Shown here: one piece after another, positions 45,138 through 54,420 of the stretch | Position numbering within the stretch: the stretch's first letter is position 1 | How the letters are laid out: each line of letters starts with the position of its first letter | From: Levilactobacillus enshiensis | GTDB taxonomy: Bacteria; Bacillota; Bacilli; Lactobacillales; Lactobacillaceae | NCBI RefSeq assembly: GCF_007115095.1 | Contig: NZ_SULH01000015.1 | Location: 4,130-62,724, forward strand | Direction: 5' to 3' | DNA length: 58,595 nucleotides | Made by a program: the position numbers and the translations under genes | Notes under the pieces: generated by a model | Told to the model about the DNA's origin: nothing | The model's input: only the letters and a program-made list of their open reading frames with translations | Databases searched by the model: none

Positions 45138-45968
45138 TTATTCTCGCCAAAAAGTATCGTAAACGTTGACCGGCAAGTGCCGTTTGTGTGCGGTCTTGCG
45201 GTACCACCCTTCAATCACTTCTGCGGCGTGATCACTAACTGCTTTACCCTCTAAGTAGTCATCGATGTCATCATAACGCACACCCAAGGCCGCCTCATCG
45301 GGCAGAGCTGGTCGGTCATCTTCTAAATCAGCGGTCGGAACTTTCTTGTACAGGTGTTCTGGCGTCCCTAGTAGGGACAACATTGCTGCACCTTGACGTT
45401 TGTCTAGCCGCCAAATTGGGCAAATATCCGTTGCGCCATCCCCATATTTCGTGTAGAAACCGGTCACCGCTTCAGCCGCATGGTCAGTGCCCACAACGGC
45501 CCCATTCCGAGCACCGGCAATGGCGTATTGGGCGATCATTCGCTGACGGGCCTTGATGTTGCCCTTATTGAAGTCACTCACGGTCTCATCGTTGGCGCTA
45601 ACGGCTGCCACCATGGCATCCGTTGCTGGTTGAATGTTGACGCGCTCGACCTCGTCAGCTCCCATGAAATCAATCGCCATCATGGCATCGGCTTCATCAG
45701 CCTGTTCACCGTAAGGCAAGCGCACGGCGATGAACCGATAATCATTATCACCGGTCTCCCGTCGAAGCTCAGTCACGGCCATTTCACACAGAATTCCACT
45801 CAAGGTGGAGTCCTGTCCACCAGAGATTCCCAATACCAACGTCTTCATAAAGTCATAACGCTTTAAATAATCCTTGAGAAAGTCGACACTTCGCCGAACT
45901 TCAGTTGCTGGATCAATAGAGGGTTGCACCCTTAAAGCTTCAATAATCTCTTTTTGCATCGCACGCAT
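45138..45968 (-). CDS. nadE: NH3-dependent NAD synthetase
   Basis: The 276-residue enzyme has the PP-loop ATPase motif [10 protein letters not shown] (residues 46-55), [10 protein letters not shown], the [17 protein letters not shown] segment and [18 protein letters not shown]. It makes NAD from deamido-NAD using ammonia. There is no glutaminase domain, the usual short bacterial form. It lies 29 bases after pncB in the same operon, together giving nicotinate salvage. Confidence 0.96.
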   Translation of the reverse strand: MRAMQKEIIEALRVQPSIDPATEVRRSVDFLKDYLKRYDFMKTLVLGISGGQDSTLSGILCEMAVTELRRETGDNDYRFIAVRLPYGEQADEADAMMAIDFMGADEVERVNIQPATDAMVAAVSANDETVSDFNKGNIKARQRMIAQYAIAGARNGAVVGTDHAAEAVTGFYTKYGDGATDICPIWRLDKRQGAAMLSLLGTPEHLYKKVPTADLEDDRPALPDEAALGVRYDDIDDYLEGKAVSDHAAEVIEGWYRKTAHKRHLPVNVYDTFWRE

Positions 45969-45997
45969 GTTACCTGCCCCCTAATATTTTTGCTCGA

Positions 45998-47464
45998 CTA
46001 TTCGGGCATCTTTTGCACGTAAGCGTGAATATCCTTGATGATGGCCATCTTGTGGTCCCAGCAATCTTGTGACAGATCAACCGGATACTTCTGTGGATTC
46101 AGATCCCGCTTGTATTCTGGCCACAGATTTGCTAACGCCCCCCGTGCCCGGTCACGCACAGCAGATAGCGTTGGCAACTTGTAGACTAATTGCCCATCTT
46201 CAAAGATAGACTGTAGAATTGGCCGAGCATTGAAGTCATTGACCGTCTTATTGATGTAAGTATAGCTAGGATGGAACATGAAAATGGATTCCTCGTTACG
46301 TGGATCTTCGTCGATCAACGTGACGTAATCCCCTTCCGTCTTGCCATCCGCCTTCTTGGTGATTCGCCAAACTTGTTTCTTCCCTGGCGTCGTCACTTTC
46401 TCGGCATTGTTCGACAACTTAATCGTTCCCTGCATCTTCCCAGCATTGTTTTCAATGGCGACCATCTTGTAGACAGCCCCCAAAGCGGGTTGATCAAAAG
46501 CCGTGATCAACTTGGTCCCAATTCCCCAGACGTCAATCTTTGCATCCTGCATCTTCAGGCTTTGAATCGTCTTTTCATCCAAATCATTTGAGGCATAAAT
46601 CTTAGCATTCGGAAAACCGGCTTCATCTAATTTTTGCCGCACCCGTTTAGATAGATAGGCCATATCACCGGAATCGATGCGGACACCTTGGAAGTTGATC
46701 TTATCACCAAGTTCTTGAGCGACCTTAATGGCATTCGGCACGCCGCTACGCAGTGTGTCGTAAGTATCGACTAAGAACACACAGTCGTGGTGCGTCTCGG
46801 CATAGGCTTTGAAGGCTTGGTAATCATCGCCGTAAGCTTGAACCAGCGCATGCGCATGGGTCCCACTGATTGGAATCCCAAAAACCTTTCCGGCCCGGAC
46901 GTTAGAGGTGGCATCGAAGCCACCGATATAGGCCGCTCTAGTTCCCCAAATGGCGGCATCAAATTCCTGCGCCCGCCGCGTCCCAAATTCCATGAGGGCG
47001 TCATCCCCGGCAACGGAACGAATTCGCGCCGCCTTAGTCGCAATCAACGTTTGATAGTTAATGATATTTAGAATGGCCGTCTCAACCAATTGGCAGTCGG
47101 CTAACGGGCCTTCAACCTGTAAGAGGGGTTCGTGCGCATAGACCAGTTCCCCTTCGACCGCGGAACGGATTGACCCGCGGAATTTAAAATTGGCTAAGTA
47201 ATCTAAGAAGTCTTCCGAATAATCTTCAGCTTCCCGTAAATATTCAATATCAGTTTGGGAAAAATGAAGATTTTGGATATAATGAACAATGTGCTCCAAG
47301 CCAGCAAAAACGGCATACCCGTTATGAAACGGCATGTCCCGGAAAAACACTTCGAAGACGGCGTGCTTATCCGCAATTTTTTCTTCAAAATAGGTTTGAA
47401 TCATATTGATCTGGTACGCATCCGTGTGCAGAGTGAAACTGTCATCAGGATACAAATTAGTCAT
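45998..47464 (-). CDS. pncB: Nicotinate phosphoribosyltransferase
   Basis: The 488-residue enzyme has YQINMIQTYFEE at the start, EFGTRRAQEFDAAIWGTRAAYIGGFDATSNV in the centre, GTHAHALVQAYGDD with the histidine that is phosphorylated in this family, and GVRIDSGDMAYLSK for phosphoribosyl binding. It converts nicotinate and PRPP to nicotinate mononucleotide. It is the first gene of the pncB-nadE operon. The ATG at 47464 follows AGGGAG by about eight bases. Confidence 0.96.
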   Translation of the reverse strand: MTNLYPDDSFTLHTDAYQINMIQTYFEEKIADKHAVFEVFFRDMPFHNGYAVFAGLEHIVHYIQNLHFSQTDIEYLREAEDYSEDFLDYLANFKFRGSIRSAVEGELVYAHEPLLQVEGPLADCQLVETAILNIINYQTLIATKAARIRSVAGDDALMEFGTRRAQEFDAAIWGTRAAYIGGFDATSNVRAGKVFGIPISGTHAHALVQAYGDDYQAFKAYAETHHDCVFLVDTYDTLRSGVPNAIKVAQELGDKINFQGVRIDSGDMAYLSKRVRQKLDEAGFPNAKIYASNDLDEKTIQSLKMQDAKIDVWGIGTKLITAFDQPALGAVYKMVAIENNAGKMQGTIKLSNNAEKVTTPGKKQVWRITKKADGKTEGDYVTLIDEDPRNEESIFMFHPSYTYINKTVNDFNARPILQSIFEDGQLVYKLPTLSAVRDRARGALANLWPEYKRDLNPQKYPVDLSQDCWDHKMAIIKDIHAYVQKMPE

Positions 47465-47705
47465 AATGAGTTACTCCCTTAGCTGGTTTTCAAATATGTT
47501 CTAAAAAGTTAGTATTTCCAATCAGTTACTAAACATTTGGTGTCCCTCTGATGGGGTTACTTTCTAATCCTATCGTTGGCTTAATCAACCGTAAAATGGA
47601 TACCAATAGACTTATTTTAGCATGAAACGCGTAGAGCGTCATAGATTATTCACACAGTCGCGGCGGCTTAATTAGTCGGCGTGACTATCTCGAAAGGAGT
47701 CACCT

Positions 47706-48449
47706 ATGCAATCCACATTTCCGACCGTTACGGTCTTGGGCATCCCCTTCGTCAAAACGACGGCGGCCAATTTCACTGCCACCTTGCAGCAACGCATCAC
47801 ACAGGGCCAGTCGACCTTTGTTGTCACGGCAAACCCAGAGATCGTCATGTACGCACACAATCATGAGGACTACCACGCTTTACTACAGGACGCTGACTTC
47901 ATCACGCCCGATGGCATTGGCATCCTCGATGGCGCTAAAATCCTAAAACAACCACTCCCAGAACGTATCACGGGCTTTGATACTTTACAAACACTGCTTA
48001 AATGGGGCAGTGACCAACACCGATCCGCCTACTTTGTGGGCGCCAAACCAGCCGTGATCGCCCAATTAAAAACCTTGTTACCACAGCAGTATCCTGGGCT
48101 TAACATCGTTGGCTTACGTGACGGCTATTTCCAAGACGATACCGACGTTGTTCGTGACATCCAGCGCACCCAACCGGACATGGTTTTCGCGGCTTTAGGT
48201 TTTCCCAAACAAGAGCAATTTATTCAGGCTCATCGTCACGTGACGAAGGGCCTCTGGATGGGAGTCGGTGGTAGCTTTGATGTGCTCGCTGGCGCCGTCG
48301 ATCGGGCACCACAATTTTGGCAAGACCACCATTTGGAGTGGTTCTACCGTACCGTGAAAGAGCCCAAGCGGCTCAAACGTATCGCGGTCATTCCCCATTA
48401 CTTGCAGCTGGTCCGTCAGCAGGCCAAACGTACGCAATCTCGCGGATAA
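47706..48449 (+). CDS. tagA: WecG/TagA/CpsF-family glycosyltransferase
   Basis: 247 residues with the GT26 family pattern: TVLGIPFVKTTAANF, FVVTANPEIVMYAHN, DADFITPDGIGILDGAKIL, YFVGAKPAVIAQL, ALGFPKQEQFI and WMGVGGSFDVLAGAVDRAPQFW. TagA adds N-acetylmannosamine to the lipid-linked GlcNAc in the wall teichoic acid linkage unit. AAAGGAG lies six bases before the ATG. It is a single plus-strand gene. Its 3' end overlaps the convergent acetyltransferase gene by 62 bases. Confidence 0.93.
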   Translation: MQSTFPTVTVLGIPFVKTTAANFTATLQQRITQGQSTFVVTANPEIVMYAHNHEDYHALLQDADFITPDGIGILDGAKILKQPLPERITGFDTLQTLLKWGSDQHRSAYFVGAKPAVIAQLKTLLPQQYPGLNIVGLRDGYFQDDTDVVRDIQRTQPDMVFAALGFPKQEQFIQAHRHVTKGLWMGVGGSFDVLAGAVDRAPQFWQDHHLEWFYRTVKEPKRLKRIAVIPHYLQLVRQQAKRTQSRG

Positions 48450-48891
48450 TCCCTTGGGTCTTCTGGACCGTTGTTTGGCGAAACCCTAGCCGCTGATAGA
48501 ACTGCTGAGCAGGCGTATTTTCGGCTAAGACCCACAGAACGACCTGGTTAAACCCGGCTTGCTGCAACGTGGCCCGCGCCTGCGTGACTAAATCACGTCC
48601 TAATCCCCGATGCTGGGCACTAGTCAAGAGATAAATCGATCTGAGTTCGCCCCATCCGGTGAAGGACGCATCACGTGCCGGGCCAAAGGCACAGACACCG
48701 ACGAGTTGCTGACCTTCAAATGCTAGCAATGTCTGCCGCCAGTTCCGTTCAGGGTGCCAGACAGCCGGCGTTAATTTGGCCAACCAAGCAGCGGGTAACC
48801 ATGGCCGATACGTCTCCCGCCAAGCCGTTAAGTAAAGCTGGGCGACCGCCTTAAAGTCATCACCCGGTTGTGCAAATCGAATACGAAACAT
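48388..48891 (-). CDS. GNAT-family N-acetyltransferase
   Basis: 167 residues with the GNAT fold: FRIRFAQPGDDFKAVAQLYLTAWRETY, GVCAFGPARD, LRSIYLLTSAQHRGLGRDLVTQA (acetyl-CoA loop) and VLWVLAENTPAQQFYQRLGFRQT. The substrate is unknown. The C-terminal 20 residues are encoded across the 3' end of tagA on the other strand. The start at 48891 lacks a strong ribosome binding site. An in-frame GTG at 48903 is possible. Confidence 0.85.
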   Translation of the reverse strand: MFRIRFAQPGDDFKAVAQLYLTAWRETYRPWLPAAWLAKLTPAVWHPERNWRQTLLAFEGQQLVGVCAFGPARDASFTGWGELRSIYLLTSAQHRGLGRDLVTQARATLQQAGFNQVVLWVLAENTPAQQFYQRLGFRQTTVQKTQGIIREIAYVWPADGPAASNGE

Positions 48892-48913
48892 CTTTATCAC
48901 CACGCTTACAAGA

Positions 48914-48960
48914 AGTGCCCCACAGCTGGAATCCTTGATTCCACGTGTGAGGCACTTTTT
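48914..48960. terminator. Terminator after the GntR regulator
   Basis: AGTGCC/GGCACT with inner CACA/TGTG and GGAATC/GATTCC, directly past the regulator stop. T run of five on the plus strand, weaker on the minus strand. Confidence 0.75.
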
Positions 48961-48962
48961 AG

Positions 48963-49664
48963 CTATTTTTCCAGATAGAACTCAAACCGTTCCCCAACGT
49001 ATTGGGTCCGGACGTATTCAAACGGCGTTCCGTCCTGTAATGCGGTTACTTGTCGCAACCGTAAAATGGCATCGCCACGCTTAATATTTAAGTATTCAGC
49101 GATCCGTTCGGACGCAGACATTGCGGAAACCGTTTGTTGGGCTTTGCCCGGCGTTAACTTCTTTTTATCTTCCAGTGCCCGGTAGAGCGAGCTCGTAACT
49201 TCCTTCTTGCTCAACCCATCGACTAAACTTTCCGGAACCGTGGCCACTTCAAAACAGATGGGCACATCATCGCCATAACGAATCCGTTCCATTCTTAAGA
49301 CTTGGTCATCTTCCTTTAACTTCAGCTTTTCGGCCTCGCTCAAAGAAGGACTCATCACGTGATACGAAATGGTCTTACTGGTTGGCACCTTGCCTTGATT
49401 CAACATCAATTCAGTAAAACTAGTGACGCCAGACATCTTCTCTTGAACTTTCTGATTGGCAACATAAGTCCCAGATCCAACTTGGCGTTCCAGAATTCCT
49501 TCGTCAACCAAGGTTTGAATGGCTTGCCGCAGCGTCATCCGACTCACATCAAAATCTCGCGACAGTTCTCGTTCGGACGGAATTCGGTCGCCAACCGCCC
49601 ACTTTCCAGCCTCAATTGCGCGTTTAATGTCATTATGAATTTGAATATAAATCGGTGAGCTCAC
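48963..49664 (-). CDS. nagR: GntR/HutC-family regulator, NagR-like
   Basis: 233 residues. The N-terminal winged helix (IKRAIEAGKWAVGDRIPSERELSRDFDVSRMTLRQAI) is followed by a UTRA effector domain (LRMERIRYGDDVPICFEVATVPESL to the end). It is co-transcribed with nagA, 38 bases downstream. The nagA promoter contains a TGGTCTATACC operator of the NagR/DasR type, so N-acetylglucosamine-responsive autoregulation is likely. The start is uncertain: GTG at 49664 (chosen) or TTG at 49673, with AAGGG close by. Confidence 0.9.
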   Translation of the reverse strand: MSSPIYIQIHNDIKRAIEAGKWAVGDRIPSERELSRDFDVSRMTLRQAIQTLVDEGILERQVGSGTYVANQKVQEKMSGVTSFTELMLNQGKVPTSKTISYHVMSPSLSEAEKLKLKEDDQVLRMERIRYGDDVPICFEVATVPESLVDGLSKKEVTSSLYRALEDKKKLTPGKAQQTVSAMSASERIAEYLNIKRGDAILRLRQVTALQDGTPFEYVRTQYVGERFEFYLEK

Positions 49665-49702
49665 AGCACCCAACGTCCCTTCTCAAAATAACTTCTAGTT
49701 TT

Positions 49703-50845
49703 CTACTTTATTAATTCCTGCATGTTACGCCCCACACTGTAGGTTGTTTCCACGTGCAGATCACGCGTCAACAGGTTTAAGTCGGCATCGCGACCCACAA
49801 CCAATTTGCCCTTTTGGGTCAAGCCAAATTCTTCGGCTTGATTGACCGCACTCATTTGGACAGCATCGTTTACATCGCAACCCGTAAAGTCGATCACGTT
49901 TCTAAAGGCCTCATCATAGCGTAACACGGAACCGGCTAAGTTACCGCTTTCTAGTCGCGCTTGCCGATCTTTAACGATCACTTTTTGACCACCAAGTTCA
50001 CTGACACCTTCAGGCATCCCCTTGGCCCGCATGGAATCCGTTACCAGTTCCAAGCGATGCGGACCTTTTTGTTCGTAAGCCAACTTAATCATATCTGGCA
50101 CGATGTGGAAACCATCACAAATCAGTTCGCAGTACAAGTTATCCTCTAACATCGCGTGACCCGTAACGCCTGGCTCACGATGACGCAAGCCCCGTTGTGC
50201 ATTATACAGGTGCGTCACGTGAGTTGCTCGGCTTTCTAATAACTGCTCCCGTGTTGCATTGGAGTGTCCAACAGACGGCACGATGTTATTGGCTAAACAG
50301 TAGCCTTCAAATGCCTTAGCCCCATCATCTTCTGGCGCATACGTAATCAACTTGACCCGCTTGCCTGAGAGTTGGTTCCAATGATCCAGCAACTTAACAT
50401 CTGGATCCTTGATGTACTTCTCCGGTTGGGCGCCCTTAAAGATGGCTGCAATAAATGGTCCTTCCAAGTGAATGCCTTGAATCAATGGGTTCCGTTCAGC
50501 AGCAACCGCAATCCCTTGCATCGCATGGGAAATTGCATCGTTAGATTGGGTCATCGTCGTTGGAAAAATCGACGTGATGCCTTCTAAGGACATCAGATTG
50601 ACCATCTTATCAATCTGATCAGCATCCCCATCCATACTATCATATCCGTAGCCACCATGACTATGAACATCGATAAACCCTGGGACGATGGTCCGGCCCG
50701 TTACCACGTTAATTTCATCGGCTGGTAATGGTTGGAAATCGGCCACAGGTCCCACCGCTTCAATTTGATGGTCGAAACGGATATATCCGTCAGGGATAAC
50801 CTCATCCCCCGTGTAGATTTTAGCGTGCTTTAAGACAATACTCAT
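49703..50845 (-). CDS. nagA: N-acetylglucosamine-6-phosphate deacetylase
   Basis: 380 residues of the amidohydrolase superfamily, with IVPGFIDVHSHGGYGYDSMDG, HLEGPFIA, VGHSNATREQ, THLYNAQRG (Asn in place of the common Met) and ELVTDSMRAKGMPEG. It deacetylates GlcNAc-6-P to glucosamine-6-P for wall-sugar use. The ATG at 50845 follows GAGGAGG by six bases. An operator lies in its promoter and a NagR-like regulator gene follows. Confidence 0.95.
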   Translation of the reverse strand: MSIVLKHAKIYTGDEVIPDGYIRFDHQIEAVGPVADFQPLPADEINVVTGRTIVPGFIDVHSHGGYGYDSMDGDADQIDKMVNLMSLEGITSIFPTTMTQSNDAISHAMQGIAVAAERNPLIQGIHLEGPFIAAIFKGAQPEKYIKDPDVKLLDHWNQLSGKRVKLITYAPEDDGAKAFEGYCLANNIVPSVGHSNATREQLLESRATHVTHLYNAQRGLRHREPGVTGHAMLEDNLYCELICDGFHIVPDMIKLAYEQKGPHRLELVTDSMRAKGMPEGVSELGGQKVIVKDRQARLESGNLAGSVLRYDEAFRNVIDFTGCDVNDAVQMSAVNQAEEFGLTQKGKLVVGRDADLNLLTRDLHVETTYSVGRNMQELIK

Positions 50846-50889
50846 GAGTCTCCTCCTCATCAAGATGCAGCTTCTAAGTCAACACACCC

Positions 50890-50918
50890 ATTATAATCGG
50901 TATAGACCAAAAAGGCAA
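50890..50918 (-). promoter_or_regulatory. nagA promoter with NagR/DasR-type operator
   Basis: On the minus strand TTGCCT (50918-50913) and TATAAT (50895-50890) are 17 bases apart. The spacer contains TGGTCTATACCGA (50909-50897), close to the known TGGTCTAGACCA dre site of NagR/YvoA/DasR. A bound regulator would block RNA polymerase directly. Confidence 0.75.
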
Positions 50919-50933
50919 CTGACGCGGCCATTT

Positions 50934-51737
50934 TTATACCGGTTCACCAGCATCACGCTTAATCGTCGCATCGATTCCCTTCACAACGGCCGTCATGAGT
51001 CCAGCTTCTTCCATGGCAAGTAGGCCCGCCACGGTACTACCACCAGGTGACGCTACCTGGTCGATCAGGGCAAACGGAATCTTATCACTCTCAAGAACCA
51101 TCTTAGCCGAGCCCAAGGTCGCTTGCGCCGCAATCTGCGTCGCTTGGGCCTTGGTTAGCCCATACTTCACACCGGCCCGACTTAAACTATCAATAAAAAA
51201 GTCAATGTACGCCGGTGAGCTTCCAGCTAGCGCACTAAAGACGCCAAACTGTTCCTCGGCTAGATCAGTGGTAGAGCCAATCGTATTGAAAACCCGCAGT
51301 GCCTCGGCGAGCCGATCACCCGTTAACTTGTCATTAGCGGCGACCGCGGTCATCCCAGCTTGAACCTCGACATTTACATTGGGTAAGGTTCGGAGAATTG
51401 GAACGTTATCACCCACAATGTCAGCCATATCAGCCAATGACAATCCGGCCACGATTGAAATCAAAGTCTTCTCGCCAGTTGCCAGAACAGCGGTGATCTC
51501 TTGCAGAACAGCCGTAGCCACGTTGGGAGTCACAGCTAAAACCACCAAATCGCTGGCCTGAGCCACGGCAACGTTACTATCTGCCGCCACTAAGCCATGA
51601 GCAGCTGCGTAAGGTTGATAGCTTGCTTGCCGATGACTGTGGACCGTCACATCGGCTGGCACAACGGTTTTTGCCGTCAACAAGCCTGTAATGATGGCCT
51701 GGGCCATCCCGCCAACACCAATAAATCCAATTTTCAT
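50934..51737 (-). CDS. proC: Pyrroline-5-carboxylate reductase
   Basis: 267 residues with Rossmann start MKIGFIGVGGMAQAIITGLL, VVLAVTPNV, LPNVNVEVQAG, the GSSPAYIDFFIDSL segment and the C-terminal substrate motif VASPGGSTVAGL. It catalyses the last step of proline synthesis. The ATG at 51737 follows AGGGTG; the frame continues upstream to 51767 without a better site. Single gene with no proA/proB adjacent. Confidence 0.95.
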   Translation of the reverse strand: MKIGFIGVGGMAQAIITGLLTAKTVVPADVTVHSHRQASYQPYAAAHGLVAADSNVAVAQASDLVVLAVTPNVATAVLQEITAVLATGEKTLISIVAGLSLADMADIVGDNVPILRTLPNVNVEVQAGMTAVAANDKLTGDRLAEALRVFNTIGSTTDLAEEQFGVFSALAGSSPAYIDFFIDSLSRAGVKYGLTKAQATQIAAQATLGSAKMVLESDKIPFALIDQVASPGGSTVAGLLAMEEAGLMTAVVKGIDATIKRDAGEPV

Positions 51738-51921
51738 AATCAACACCCTATGCCCGCCATGAAACACGCTGTACCACGCGAATCGACTGCATATTCCTTT
51801 CCTATCAGTTCAACTTTGCTATCGCTCTTGGACATTGCGTTTAATCAGTATAGCATAGCAATTCGAACAGATGTTCTTGTTTACGTAAACAATATAATCT
51901 TTACCCAAATCGTACACGGCG

Positions 51922-53877
51922 TTACTTTTGATCCATCGCTGGCAAATGTGCTTTGAACCACTGATTGATACGCTTTAACCGCTCGATTCGCAGGTTAGGC
52001 AACCCCGAACGTGACAATTCATGGTTCGACTGCGGGAATAAGATGAGTTGGGTGTCAACGCCTGCTTCCTTTAAGCCGACAAAAAACTCCTTGCCCTGCG
52101 TAGTGGGACAACGCAAGTCTTCTTCGCCATGCAGAATCAGGATGGGCGTTGTCGCCTGCTGAACGTACGCTAGTGGCGAAAAATGCCAAAGCGCACTGAT
52201 GTCTTGCATGTCCTGTTTCAATTCCCACGGCGTGAAGAAGTAGCCAATATCACTGGTCCCATAGAAACTGATCCAGTTTGAAATCGACCGCTGCGTCACC
52301 GCGGCTGCGAATCGCGACGTGTGAGTCTCAATCCAGTTGGTCATAAACCCGCCATACGACCCACCCGTCACGCAGAGTTGTGCCGGGTCGATCGTCGGAT
52401 CCAAGTTAAGTGCCGCATCGGTGCCCCGCATCAAGTCCTCAAAGTCACCCTCGCCATAATGGCCAATGACCGCTTCCTCAAAGGCCTGGCCGTAACTATT
52501 TCCCCCACGCGGATTGATCGTAATGACCCCATAGCCCTGCCCTGCGAGGTACTGTAGCTCGTGATAAAACCCGTAGCCAAAATCGACTTGCGGCCCACCG
52601 TGAACGTACAGAACAGCAGGATGCTTCGCCGCTGGTGTCACGGGTGGGAAATACCAGCCTTCGATGTCCCAATCCCCAGCGCCCTTAAACGTAAAGCGCT
52701 GACCGGCCACTAGCGCGTGTTTGGCCTCATATGTCGCATTGGGATTCACTAGTTCTTGTTCATCGCCACTGACCACATCAAGTGCCTTTAACCGACTCAC
52801 GCTGGTCATGGTCGACTCTGTAAAGACGATGGTCTGCTCATCAACCACGCTGAAGTCACAAATAGCACGATTACCAGTCACTAATGGCGTCACTTCATCT
52901 GTTACCAAATTTTGACTGATCAGATTTAACCGTCCGTGCTCATTTTCAAGTAAAACGACGGTCTGATTATCCAGCCAAGCAACCCATTGTCCCGAAAGTC
53001 GTTGCTGACTATCGATTGCCAGCATATCTCCGACCTCCACGTCGCGTGGGGCGGTCAAGTCAATCAGGCTACCGGTCGCAATTTCTGCAACCCACGCGTG
53101 GGATTGTGACACGTTGGGGATATGATTGTCCTGGCCCCACATCAACACATGCTGTCCATCTGGCGCTAATTTACCAGCACCGAATGTGCCACCGGCAACG
53201 GCCTGATTCAGCAGGCGCTCAACGGATCCATCAAAGGGGTGCCAGAAAACGCCAGCACTGAAATCGTGCTCATCATCCGGCACTCGGTCGCAATCGAAGA
53301 CCAGTCCTTGCTGATTAGCATCGGTGATGTGAAAAGGATGCTCGCGTTCCAGAACGACAACCTGATCGTGGGTTGTCCATTCATAACGAATCGCTTGGTA
53401 GGTCAAGCCAGTTGGTAACACCCCTTGCCCGTTTGCTTGATACTGTAATCGGTCAATCACTTGGACGGTTGGGTAATCGCTGGGCTTGGTTGCACCCGTA
53501 GTTGTCTGAAAGTAGAGATATTGACCATCCGTGGTCCAAACAGGCGTGGTCACATCTGCGTCACCGCGCGTAATTTGTTCTGGTGCGCCACCATCCAAGG
53601 GCACTAGAAAAAGCTGCGCGTGGTCCCCAACCACGCCCGTAAAAGCTAATCGCTGTTTATCAGGACTCAAAGCCAGGTCATTAACACTAACATCGCTCGG
53701 GCTCCATTGCCGATGGCCACCGCCATCTACCAGATTCACACTCTCAATCGTGGCCCGACTCAAATTCTTTTGTTGGTCTAGTTGACTTTCTAAGTAGTAC
53801 ACCCGTTGTCCATCACTCACTGGTTGTGCCAGTGGGCGCAGGGCAAAAAGGTCCTCAGGTTGCACGCATGTTGCCAT
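51922..53877 (-). CDS. S9-family serine peptidase (prolyl oligopeptidase/acylaminoacyl peptidase type)
   Basis: 651 residues. The N-terminal two thirds form a beta-propeller (repeated LSPDKQRLAFTG, WTTDGQYLYF, LAPDGQHVLMW segments). The C-terminal alpha/beta hydrolase has YVHGGPQVDFGYGF, nucleophile Ser in CVTGGSYGGFMTNW, Asp near LHGEEDLRCPT and His in FPQSNHELS. No signal peptide, so it is cytoplasmic. It probably trims oligopeptides. GGGG precedes the ATG by about eight bases. Confidence 0.93.
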   Translation of the reverse strand: MATCVQPEDLFALRPLAQPVSDGQRVYYLESQLDQQKNLSRATIESVNLVDGGGHRQWSPSDVSVNDLALSPDKQRLAFTGVVGDHAQLFLVPLDGGAPEQITRGDADVTTPVWTTDGQYLYFQTTTGATKPSDYPTVQVIDRLQYQANGQGVLPTGLTYQAIRYEWTTHDQVVVLEREHPFHITDANQQGLVFDCDRVPDDEHDFSAGVFWHPFDGSVERLLNQAVAGGTFGAGKLAPDGQHVLMWGQDNHIPNVSQSHAWVAEIATGSLIDLTAPRDVEVGDMLAIDSQQRLSGQWVAWLDNQTVVLLENEHGRLNLISQNLVTDEVTPLVTGNRAICDFSVVDEQTIVFTESTMTSVSRLKALDVVSGDEQELVNPNATYEAKHALVAGQRFTFKGAGDWDIEGWYFPPVTPAAKHPAVLYVHGGPQVDFGYGFYHELQYLAGQGYGVITINPRGGNSYGQAFEEAVIGHYGEGDFEDLMRGTDAALNLDPTIDPAQLCVTGGSYGGFMTNWIETHTSRFAAAVTQRSISNWISFYGTSDIGYFFTPWELKQDMQDISALWHFSPLAYVQQATTPILILHGEEDLRCPTTQGKEFFVGLKEAGVDTQLILFPQSNHELSRSGLPNLRIERLKRINQWFKAHLPAMDQK

Positions 53878-54174
53878 TCATAGAACCCCACTTTCTACGT
53901 CAAATACACAAATGGTCTGGAGCAATTATTAATTTGACTTTAGCGAAATTCCCTTGAATTGTCAATTTTTTGACCGCGTGGATTTGGTAGCGAATACATG
54001 ACTGGGGGCAACTCCCCGTTGATCAGCTTTTCGATCCTATAAATTTGGCGACTTAGGCCCCATTATGGTGACCATACAACACCCCTTATCAACTACCATC
54101 CTCCCCCCTAAAAAGCAGTGGAGATACTTTTGAGCGCATAAAAAAACCAGTCACACACCGTGACTGGTTCTTAG
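53878..54174 (-). other. Intergenic region upstream of the S9 peptidase
   Basis: It contains the tRNA terminator (54141-54169) and AT-rich DNA. No gene is seen. Confidence 0.4.
54141..54169 (-). terminator. Terminator after the tRNA pair
   Basis: AACCAGTCAC/GTGACTGGTT; on the minus strand it is followed by TTTTTTT. Confidence 0.9.
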
Positions 54175-54246
54175 TTGGGCTAGCTGGGTTCGAACCAGCG
54201 CATCACGGGATCAAAACCCGTTGCCTTACCACTTGGCTATAGCCCA
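54175..54246 (-). tRNA. tRNA-Gln (anticodon TTG)
   Basis: 72 bases. The acceptor pairs TGGGCTA with TAGCCCA plus discriminator A. The anticodon stem ACGGG/CCCGT encloses TTTTGAT, giving TTG. The T loop TTCGAAC is standard. CCA is not encoded. It is downstream of tRNA-Tyr in one transcript. Confidence 0.95.
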
Positions 54247-54255
54247 ATAATAAAA

Positions 54256-54338
54256 TGGTGGGGAGTGGATTCGAACCACCGAACCCGAAGGAGCGGATTT
54301 ACAGTCCGCCGCGTTTAGCCAGACTTCGCTACCCCACC
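54256..54338 (-). tRNA. tRNA-Tyr (anticodon GTA)
   Basis: 83-base class II tRNA. The acceptor pairs GGTGGGG with CCCCACC, discriminator A. The anticodon stem GCGGA/TCCGC encloses CTGTAAA, giving GTA. The variable arm is long. Confidence 0.95.
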
Positions 54339-54420
54339 AAAATGTGAATCGCCGTAACGAATCAACTTCATTATCATACAAAATTATGCATAAACCGTCA
54401 AGCCTTTTTTAGCAGTTTTT

